From contig JADGFH010000192.1 in NCBI GenBank assembly GCA_016743925.1, positions 1 to 9,242 on the forward strand: 9,242 bases of DNA, written 5' to 3'. The notes below the pieces were generated by a model. That model ran no database searches, was not told the DNA's origin, and was given only the letters and a program-made list of their open reading frames with translations. The translations under genes were made by a program, and so were the position numbers. Shown in pieces: positions 1 through 5,758 of the stretch; within the stretch, counting starts at the first letter, position 1; each line of letters opens with the position of its first letter. The DNA comes from Labilibaculum sp. GTDB lineage: Bacteria > Bacteroidota > Bacteroidia > Bacteroidales > Marinifilaceae.

Positions 1-582
1 TACACCAATTAAAAAATCAATTACATTGCGAATGGCAATAGGTTGACATTTGGTTAAAAGCCAGTTTGGAGTAGTCATTATTACTAGTTTTTCAACTAGA
101 TCTCGAATAATTTCAAAAGAAGCACTGCCTGAACCTACAATAATACCTGCTCGTAAAATGGTGTAGTAACTCCTACTTTGTTTTAAAATATCTTCTACTT
201 GCTTTCGTGATTCTAAATGTTTTGATAACTTTTCAACATTTGCAATCCCACTTAAATAGATCACTTGTCTATTTTGTGTTTTATTAATAAACTTTACAAA
301 ATTCTTTGCGCAGATGCTTTCCAATTCTTCAAATCCATCAGTTCCATGTAACATGGAGTGAATTAGATAATAACTAACTTCAATGTCCGTAGGGAGTTTG
401 GAAAGTGATTTGTAATCGAGCAAATCAGCTTCATAAACTTCCAAATTAGGATGGTTTATTTCTTTGGGAGAAAATCGTTCTTTGTTTCGAACACAACACA
501 CAACAATATGTCCCCGATCCAAAAGGATTGGTAATAGTCGTTTTCCGATGTAACCGTTAGCGCCTGTTAGTAGAATTTTCAT
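1..582 (-). CDS. YbjT-like NAD(P)-binding SDR-family protein (partial, C-terminus missing)
   Basis: The reading frame is open for 194 codons from the ATG at 582 to the window edge, so the C-terminal part is lost. An N-terminal Rossmann nucleotide-binding motif, TGANGYIGKRL, lies at residues 6-16. It is followed by SYYLIHSM near residue 76-83, YLSGI near 115-119, and RAGIIVGSGSASFE near 150-163. This series is characteristic of the atypical SDR group that includes E. coli YbjT (NAD(P)H-binding, often annotated as nucleoside-diphosphate-sugar epimerase). A substrate is not known for most members, and no specific reaction can be assigned here. It is probably cytoplasmic, as no signal peptide is visible. 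The gene starts 36 bp downstream of the lipoprotein gene on the same strand, so the two may be co-transcribed. No clear Shine-Dalgarno sequence precedes the ATG, which is usual in Bacteroidota. The family call is confident; the function is open. Confidence 0.85.
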   Translation of the reverse strand, partial: MKILLTGANGYIGKRLLPILLDRGHIVVCCVRNKERFSPKEINHPNLEVYEADLLDYKSLSKLPTDIEVSYYLIHSMLHGTDGFEELESICAKNFVKFINKTQNRQVIYLSGIANVEKLSKHLESRKQVEDILKQSRSYYTILRAGIIVGSGSASFEIIRDLVEKLVIMTTPNWLLTKCQPIAIRNVIDFLIGV

Positions 583-618
583 AATAGCTGAATTTGTACA
601 AATAACAGATTACTATGC

Positions 619-1641
619 TTATTTGTTTTTCATGAAAAAATCTTTTTTAAGATCTTCTATGAATTTGGCTTCCACCCAATAAATATCTAGGCTTCCATTT
701 TGTGCAGATAAAGCATTTTTTTTTAGTTCACTAAGCTTGTATTTTCCTTTCTTTTTTTCTTTTCTCTTGTTGCTCGAAAAGAAGAAGTATTTTCCATCTT
801 TGGAAAGGGCTGGAGACGAAGCTGTGCATGCCGGGAAGTTTACTGTATTCCCCATATTAATTAATGGTGTCCATTTGTCGTCTTCAGTTCTGAAACTAAT
901 GCAGTAATCTATTCTTCCAATTGCATTTTCTTTTAAACGGGTGCAAACTATTAAGTAGGACTCATCTGGTGCAATTAACGAATTGTATTGCATGTCAGAG
1001 GCATTTACTTCTGAAGGTAAGCGTTCCGCTTCCTGATATTTCCCATCTACTAATTTCGAACGATATATTGACTGTTTTCTTTCTCCATCTTCACGTGTAA
1101 AATATATGGTTCCATTATTTGTAAGGGTAGGATAGTATTCTCCTGCCTCAGAATTGATAGGTGCCTGCATTTTTTTTGGGGCCGACCAAGAGTTTTCTAT
1201 CCGATCCATCATCCAAATGTTCTGGTAAACCCAACCAGCTTTGGCTTCTTGACCTTCTTCTGGGCGAGTAGACATGAAGAAAAATTTCTGACCATCGCTT
1301 GTAATGAAAGGCTCAACATCCATTGTATTTATTCCTCCAGAAAAGGGTGCAATTTCTGGGGTGGTCCATTCTCCATTTACTTTTTTAGAATAGATGATAA
1401 GTGAGTAATTACGATCCATTACTGTATAGTAGATTTCATTTCCATCTGGTGTCATGGCAAAATCACGCTCATGTAAATTGGTAGAGATAAAATGGGGAGC
1501 ATATAGTTTGGCTATACTGTCAGGCAAGTTTTCATCGATATAAGTTCCTTTTGGATTGGTATTTTGTGAATCTGGCTTGTCCAAAGAATTACACGAACAA
1601 AAACACAGAGATGAGATTATGAGTAAGTGGTAGGCTTTCAT
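619..1641 (-). CDS. PD40 (TolB-like) beta-propeller lipoprotein
   Basis: A 340-residue protein is predicted when the ATG at 1641 is used. That start places a lipoprotein signal peptide at the very N-terminus (MKAYHLLIISSLCF) with a lipobox FCSC and lipidated Cys at residue 17. An upstream in-frame ATG at 1692 would add 17 polar and charged residues ahead of the signal and is unlikely. At least five PD40/WD40-like strands repeat the pattern of x-S/P-DG-x-x-hydrophobic-hydrophobic-F: near residues 61-73 (MTPDGNEIYY), 111-123 (ITSDGQKFFF), 170-181 (LTNNGTIYF), 221-233 (IAPDESYLI) and 276-289 (LSKDGKYFFF). These fit a beta-propeller related to the TolB C-terminal domain. The tail DIYWVEAKFIEDLKK (319-333) resembles the conserved end of Bacteroidota proteins of this type. 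Ligand and role are unknown; membrane-anchored binding or scaffolding in the envelope is inferred. It lies divergent from the xylose regulator and upstream of the SDR gene. Confidence 0.8.
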   Translation of the reverse strand: MKAYHLLIISSLCFCSCNSLDKPDSQNTNPKGTYIDENLPDSIAKLYAPHFISTNLHERDFAMTPDGNEIYYTVMDRNYSLIIYSKKVNGEWTTPEIAPFSGGINTMDVEPFITSDGQKFFFMSTRPEEGQEAKAGWVYQNIWMMDRIENSWSAPKKMQAPINSEAGEYYPTLTNNGTIYFTREDGERKQSIYRSKLVDGKYQEAERLPSEVNASDMQYNSLIAPDESYLIVCTRLKENAIGRIDYCISFRTEDDKWTPLINMGNTVNFPACTASSPALSKDGKYFFFSSNKRKEKKKGKYKLSELKKNALSAQNGSLDIYWVEAKFIEDLKKDFFMKNK

Positions 1642-1680
1642 AGGATTGATCTTAAGGTTTATAATCTTCAATTTACTAAA

Positions 1681-1695
1681 ATATTGTTCCAATAT
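1681..1695. promoter_or_regulatory. Short palindrome in the divergent intergenic region
   Basis: ATATTG-TTC-CAATAT is a perfect inverted repeat with 6-bp arms and a 3-bp centre. It lies between the divergent lipoprotein and regulator genes, 40 bp upstream of the lipoprotein ATG. Its size fits a dimeric repressor or activator site. However, a 6-bp AT-rich palindrome can arise by chance, and no second copy was found elsewhere in the window. Confidence 0.25.
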
Positions 1696-1714
1696 AGATC
1701 AGATTATAATATTA

Positions 1715-1727
1715 TTTATACTTTTGA
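1715..1727 (+). promoter_or_regulatory. Promoter -7 region of the GntR-type regulator gene
   Basis: TTTATACTTTTGA contains TACTTTTG (1719-1726), an exact match to the Bacteroidota -7 consensus TAnnTTTG. It lies 38 bp before the regulator ATG. No TTTG -33 element is present at the usual 19-bp spacing, so the promoter may be weak or activator-dependent. The same 13-nt block, with a single difference, occurs upstream of xylB at 2795-2807. Confidence 0.5.
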
Positions 1728-1734
1728 GACATAA

Positions 1735-1746
1735 CAGAATAGAACA
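1735..1746 (+). promoter_or_regulatory. Candidate operator, copy 1 (CAGAAYAGAACA)
   Basis: CAGAATAGAACA lies just after the predicted transcription start of the regulator gene. It differs at one position from CAGAACAGAACA (2810-2821), which sits in the equivalent place upstream of xylB. Paired occurrence right behind two similar promoters suggests a common binding site, most simply for the regulator encoded next to it. Binding is inferred, not shown. GntR-family operators are more often inverted repeats, and this one is a direct repeat. Confidence 0.4.
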
Positions 1747-1764
1747 CTTGAATAGATAATACGC

Positions 1765-2760
1765 ATGAAAGCATTCCAATTTACACCAGATAGTAATTCT
1801 TCAACACCAAAATTTCAGCAATTAATTCAGGCATTTCAAGATGCTATTAATCAGAAAATATTAGTGCCAGGTGATATTTTGCCATCTGTTAATCAAATGT
1901 GCAAGGAATGTTCTCTGTCGAGAGATACCGTTTTTAAAGCCTATTCTGAACTTAAAAAACGAAGTGTAATTGAATCTGTTCCCAACAAGGGATATTTTGT
2001 AGCAGGAGAGATTACCAGAGTCTTTTTGTTTTTGGATACATTCAAGGCCTATAAAGAAGTTCTTTACGATAGTTTTAGAAAAAGTTTGCCAGATACTGTT
2101 GCGGTAGACTTGCATTTTCATCACTATAATATTGACGTTTTTAAAAGCCAACTTAGGGAGAGTGTAGGAAAATACAGTACGTATATTGTAATGAATTTTG
2201 ATCATCCTGAAGTAGCAGATACGCTCCAGAAAATTGATCCTAAAAAGGTATTGATCATTGATTGGAATGTAAATGCGAATGATCAGCAATCACAGATCTT
2301 TCAGGATTTTGGGACTTCCGTTTTTGACTGTCTGCAAACAGGACTCGATCGAATTAAAAAGTACGATCATTTTTGTTTGGTATATCCCGGTTATACCTAT
2401 CATTCTTACGAAACAGTAGAGTATTTCTTACGTTTTTGTAAAATCAATGCTATTAAGCATTCCATTGTTACTGATGCTGATTCAATAGAGGTAAAAAAGA
2501 ATACAGTTTATTTATCGGTTAGTGATCGTGCAATGGTTAAGGTTTTAGACAAGGCTAGGGAGAAGGAATTGGAATTTGGTACTGATGTAGGTCTAATTTC
2601 TTACAATGAAACTCCAATGAAAAAGTACATTGATAAAGGTATTACAGTTATTTCAACAGATTTTGAAATGATGGGAAATAAAGTTGCTTCTTTTGTAAAA
2701 GACTCCCAGAGAGCATCTTATTGTGTGCCTACAAAGCTTATTTTAAGAAAATCACTTTAG
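1765..2760 (+). CDS. GntR-type HTH regulator with LacI-like sugar-sensing domain, probable xylose regulator
   Basis: The 331-residue protein has two parts. Residues 15-80 form a GntR winged helix-turn-helix, with the hallmarks GDILPSVNQM (36-45), LSRDTVFKAYSELKKR (51-66) and the wing IESVPNKGYFV (69-79). Residues 85-331 resemble a periplasmic-binding-protein/LacI effector domain, ending in DVGLISYNETPMKKYIDKG (274-292) and VISTDF (295-300), typical of the last lobe of such domains. GntR proteins with this sensor are known in Bacteroidota as sugar-responsive regulators. No signal peptide is present, so it acts in the cytoplasm. It lies 89 bp upstream of xylB in the same direction, and its promoter region shares an element with that of xylB, which supports control of the xylose genes and autoregulation. 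Xylose or xylulose as effector is an inference from context. No convincing terminator separates it from xylB, so some read-through is possible. Confidence 0.88.
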   Translation: MKAFQFTPDSNSSTPKFQQLIQAFQDAINQKILVPGDILPSVNQMCKECSLSRDTVFKAYSELKKRSVIESVPNKGYFVAGEITRVFLFLDTFKAYKEVLYDSFRKSLPDTVAVDLHFHHYNIDVFKSQLRESVGKYSTYIVMNFDHPEVADTLQKIDPKKVLIIDWNVNANDQQSQIFQDFGTSVFDCLQTGLDRIKKYDHFCLVYPGYTYHSYETVEYFLRFCKINAIKHSIVTDADSIEVKKNTVYLSVSDRAMVKVLDKAREKELEFGTDVGLISYNETPMKKYIDKGITVISTDFEMMGNKVASFVKDSQRASYCVPTKLILRKSL

Positions 2761-2794
2761 TTTTTTTTAAGATTCTTTTTTTATTTCAAAAACA

Positions 2795-2807
2795 TTTATA
2801 ATTTTGA
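2795..2807 (+). promoter_or_regulatory. Promoter -7 region of the xylBAE operon
   Basis: TTTATAATTTTGA contains TAATTTTG (2799-2806), an exact TAnnTTTG element. At the 19-bp spacing upstream lies TTTT (2776-2779), a 3-of-4 match to the TTTG -33 element. Transcription would begin at about 2810-2814, inside the AGAAC repeat that follows. The 5' leader to the xylB ATG would be about 36-40 nt. Confidence 0.55.
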
Positions 2808-2809
2808 CT

Positions 2810-2830
2810 CAGAACAGAACAGGGCAGAAC
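2810..2830 (+). repeat. Tandem AGAAC repeat at the xyl operon start site, candidate operator copy 2
   Basis: From 2811, four consecutive 5-bp units read AGAAC, AGAAC, AGGGC, AGAAC. The first 12 bases from 2810, CAGAACAGAACA, match the element ahead of the regulator gene with one difference. The repeat overlaps the predicted transcription start, so a protein bound here would block initiation, or the repeat could act in the RNA leader. The G/C content stands out against a very AT-rich surrounding. Confidence 0.45.
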
Positions 2831-2849
2831 GGCATAAAAAGATTAAAAA

Positions 2850-4331
2850 ATGTATTTATTAGGTTTAGATATTGGAAGTTCATCCGTTAAAGCATCTTTA
2901 TTAGATGCTGAGAGTAGTAAATGTTTGGCTACTGACTTTTTTCCAAAAAAGGAAATGCAAATTACTGCACACGAAATTGGTTGGGCAGAGCAAGAGCCAC
3001 AAATGTGGTGGGATAATCTTAAGCAAGCAATTAAGAGTGTGATGCAAACCGCAAATGTTGATAAGGAAATGGTGAAAGCCATTGGTATTTCTTATCAGAT
3101 GCATGGTTTGGTTTGTGTTGACAAGAACTTACAGCCTGTTCGTTCTTCAATTATTTGGTGCGATAGTAGAGCTGTTGCGATTGGCGATAAAGCTTTTAAT
3201 AGTATTGGAAAGGACAAATGTCTTTCACATTTATTGAATTCACCTGGGAATTTTACAGCAAGTAAATTGGCTTGGGTAAAGGAGAATGAGCCTGAAACAT
3301 TCGTAAAAATTCATAAAATAATGTTGCCTGGTGATTTTGTTGCCATGCAATTAACAGGAAAAACTTGTACTACAGTTTCTGGATTGTCGGAAGGTATTTT
3401 CTGGGATTTTAAAACCAATTCAGTATCCGAAGATATTTTGAATACATATGGCATTTCGAAAGATATGCTTCCTGATATAGTTGATACCTTCTCAAACCAA
3501 GGACAGGTTTTACCTGAAATTGCAGAGGAATTAGGCTTTTCAAGTAGCGCAGTAGTATCTTATCGTGCTGGCGATCAACCAAACAATGCATTGTCTTTAA
3601 ATGTATTGAAGCCTGGTGAAGTAGCTACAACAGCAGGTACTTCAGGAGTTGTTTACGGAGTAAGCGATGAGGTGAAATTCGATCCTTATTCAAGAGTAAA
3701 TTCTTTTGCTCACGTAAATCATACTGTAGAAAATAACCGATTGGGAATTTTACTTTGCATTAATGGTACAGGAATTATGAATTCTTGGTTGAACCATAAT
3801 GTAGCTAAAGGATTGTCTTACGCCGAAATGAACGATAAGGCTATGGAAATTCCAGTAGGATCTGATGGAATCACAATTTTACCATTTGGTAACGGAGCGG
3901 AGCGAGTTTTAAAAAACCGTGAGATAGGAGCACAAATTTTAAATCTAAACTTGAATCGTCATTCAGATGCTCACATTTACAGAGCAGCGCAGGAAGGTAT
4001 TGCATTCTCATTCTTTTACGGAATGGAAGTAATGAAAGAAATTGGCGTGCAAGCAAACGTAATTCGTGCAGGACATGCAAATATGTTTTTGAGTCCATTG
4101 TTCAGAGAGACCTTATCGACAGTATCGGGCGCAACTATCGAGTTGTACGATACCGATGGGTCTTTGGGAGCAGCTCGCGGAGCAGGTTATGGTGCAGGAG
4201 TTTATTCTTCATTGAAGGAAGCATTCGCTGGATTGGAAAAAATCAGTACCATCAAGCCTGACGAAAGTGTGAGAGAAGATTTGCTGGAAGCATACGCTCG
4301 TTGGAGTAAAGAATTGAAGAAGAATTTATAG
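2850..4331 (+). CDS. xylB: Xylulokinase
   Basis: This FGGY-family sugar kinase phosphorylates D-xylulose with ATP to D-xylulose 5-phosphate in the cytoplasm, feeding the pentose phosphate pathway. Its 493 residues are close to the 484 of E. coli XylB. The N-terminal phosphate-binding motif GLDIGSSSVKA is at 5-15, the substrate-binding MHG at 84-86 within SYQMHGLV, and IIWCDSRA at 101-108. The predicted catalytic Asp is D242 in AGDQPNNA, the second phosphate loop TTAGTSGVVYG is at 260-270, and the adenosine-side motif DGSLGAARGAGYG is at 436-448. All expected FGGY elements are present, and SYQMHG favours xylulokinase over glycerol kinase or ribulokinase. The A-rich sequence just before the ATG is normal for Bacteroidota. 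It is the first gene of the xylB-xylA-xylE operon, with xylA 42 bp downstream. Confidence 0.96.
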   Translation: MYLLGLDIGSSSVKASLLDAESSKCLATDFFPKKEMQITAHEIGWAEQEPQMWWDNLKQAIKSVMQTANVDKEMVKAIGISYQMHGLVCVDKNLQPVRSSIIWCDSRAVAIGDKAFNSIGKDKCLSHLLNSPGNFTASKLAWVKENEPETFVKIHKIMLPGDFVAMQLTGKTCTTVSGLSEGIFWDFKTNSVSEDILNTYGISKDMLPDIVDTFSNQGQVLPEIAEELGFSSSAVVSYRAGDQPNNALSLNVLKPGEVATTAGTSGVVYGVSDEVKFDPYSRVNSFAHVNHTVENNRLGILLCINGTGIMNSWLNHNVAKGLSYAEMNDKAMEIPVGSDGITILPFGNGAERVLKNREIGAQILNLNLNRHSDAHIYRAAQEGIAFSFFYGMEVMKEIGVQANVIRAGHANMFLSPLFRETLSTVSGATIELYDTDGSLGAARGAGYGAGVYSSLKEAFAGLEKISTIKPDESVREDLLEAYARWSKELKKNL

Positions 4332-4373
4332 AGATAGATATTTCACATTTGATAATTTAATAAGAAGAACATC

Positions 4374-5699
4374 ATGACTATTGTAAAAGGAGATAAAGAG
4401 TATTTTCCTGGAATAGGTAAGATTGCTTACGAAGGACCAGAATCAAAAAATCCAATGGCTTACAAATGGTACGATGAAAATCGTATTGTTGCAGGCAAAA
4501 CTATGAAAGATCACTTGCGTTTCGCAGTGGCTTACTGGCATACTTTCTGTGGAGACGGTGGAGATCCATTCGGTCCTGGAACTCAGAAATTCCCTTGGGG
4601 AGCTGAAGCTAACGCAATTGATGCAGCGAAATCAAAAATGGATGCTGCCTTCGAATTTATTACAAAATTAGGCGTACCATTTTACTGTTTTCATGATACT
4701 GATGTTGTTGGAGATGGATCTGTTTTCGAGATTGAGAAGAGACTGACTACAATGGTTGATTATGCAAAGCAAAAACAAGCAGATTCAGGCGTTAAGTTAT
4801 TGTGGGGTACTGCAAATGTATTCTCGAATCCTCGTTACATGAACGGAGCTTCAACAAATCCTGATTTTAATGTTGTTGCCAACGCTGGAACTCAGGTTAA
4901 AAATGCATTGGATGCTACTATCGCTTTAGGTGGTACTGGTTATGTATTCTGGGGAGGTCGTGAAGGTTATATGTCTCTTTTCAATACTGACATGAAACAA
5001 GAATTGGATCATATGGCGCAATTCTTAACCATGGCTCGTGATTACGGTCGTAAGAATGGTTTTGAAGGAACTTTCCTTATTGAGCCTAAGCCAATGGAGC
5101 CAATGAAACATCAATACGATTTCGATACAGCAACTGTAATGGGATTTTTGAACAAATATGGTTTGGCTGACGATTTTAAAATGAATATTGAAGTAAACCA
5201 CGCTACTTTAGCTGGTCATACTTTCGCGCACGAATTGCAAACTGCTGTTGATAACAACATGTTGGGAAGTATCGATGCCAACAAAGGTGATTACCAAAAT
5301 GGATGGGATACGGATGAATTTCCAACAAGCATCTACGAAACTGTTGCTGCTATGTTGCCAATTTTAGAGAATGGTGGTTTCACTCACGGAGGTATCAATT
5401 TTGATGCGAGAACTCGTCGTAACTCAACTGATATGGAAGATATCTTTATCTCTCACATTGGTGGAATGGATGTATTTGCACGTGCTTTGGTTATTGCTGA
5501 TAGAGTCAGAACAGAATCGCCATACTTAAAATTGAAGAAAGATCGTTATTCTTCTTTCGAATCAGGAAATGGTAAAGCATTTTCGAATGGTGAGCTTTCA
5601 TTAGAAGATCTTAGAAAGATTGCTAAAGAGGGTGGAGAACCAACAACAACAAGTGGAAAACAAGAAATGTTAGAGCAGTTAATCAACTGGTACATTTAA
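4374..5699 (+). CDS. xylA: D-xylose isomerase, class II
   Basis: This enzyme interconverts D-xylose and D-xylulose in the cytoplasm, using two divalent metal ions. Its 441 residues match the roughly 440 of class II enzymes, including the long N-terminal segment. Active-site residues line up with E. coli XylA: H107 and D110 in CFHDTD; E237 and K239 in IEPKP; E273 and H276 in IEVNHATLAGH; D301 in SIDANKGD; D312 and D314 in GWDTDEFP; and D344 in INFDARTRR. AYWHTFCGDGGDPFG (53-67) and HIGGMDVFARAL (361-372) are family signatures. No key residue is missing. The N-terminus (KEYFPGIGKIAYEGPESKNP, residues 8-27) resembles the Bacteroidota type, the group from which the Piromyces fungal enzyme is thought to derive. 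It lies between xylB and the symporter gene, and an 11-bp hairpin follows the stop codon. Confidence 0.97.
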   Translation: MTIVKGDKEYFPGIGKIAYEGPESKNPMAYKWYDENRIVAGKTMKDHLRFAVAYWHTFCGDGGDPFGPGTQKFPWGAEANAIDAAKSKMDAAFEFITKLGVPFYCFHDTDVVGDGSVFEIEKRLTTMVDYAKQKQADSGVKLLWGTANVFSNPRYMNGASTNPDFNVVANAGTQVKNALDATIALGGTGYVFWGGREGYMSLFNTDMKQELDHMAQFLTMARDYGRKNGFEGTFLIEPKPMEPMKHQYDFDTATVMGFLNKYGLADDFKMNIEVNHATLAGHTFAHELQTAVDNNMLGSIDANKGDYQNGWDTDEFPTSIYETVAAMLPILENGGFTHGGINFDARTRRNSTDMEDIFISHIGGMDVFARALVIADRVRTESPYLKLKKDRYSSFESGNGKAFSNGELSLEDLRKIAKEGGEPTTTSGKQEMLEQLINWYI

Positions 5700-5708
5700 T
5701 AATTATAT

Positions 5709-5742
5709 TTAAACTCTCGTGAGATAATTTGCGAGAGTTTAA
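5709..5742 (+). repeat. Perfect 11-bp inverted repeat between xylA and xylE
   Basis: TTAAACTCTCG (5709-5719) pairs without mismatch with CGAGAGTTTAA (5732-5742) across a 12-nt loop. It starts 10 nt after the xylA stop and ends 16 nt before the xylE ATG. No T-run follows, so it is not a classic terminator. It could protect the 3' end of the xylBA part of the message, mark a processing site, or reduce read-through into the transporter gene. Confidence 0.65.
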
Positions 5743-5758
5743 TTCTAATCCCATATCC

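Noticed and set aside
1642..1692. Upstream ATG extending the PD40 lipoprotein by 17 residues
   Set aside because: It would bury the lipoprotein signal peptide behind a charged segment; the ATG at 1641 starts directly at the signal.
1861..2289. Minus-strand open frame opposite the regulator gene
   Set aside because: It overlaps a well-supported gene, has no recognisable domain and reads as a shadow. Similar minus-strand frames opposite xylB and the GH92 gene were dismissed for the same reason.
2758..2787. T-rich stretch after the regulator stop as an intrinsic terminator
   Set aside because: No GC-containing stem precedes the T-runs; only a 4-bp AT hairpin can be drawn, so the T-runs are probably just AT-rich promoter DNA.
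5729..5758. TTG start that would extend the symporter by 10 residues
   Set aside because: It falls within the hairpin loop and stem, the added residues are not membrane-like or family-like, and the ATG at 5759 gives an N-terminus similar in length to E. coli XylE.
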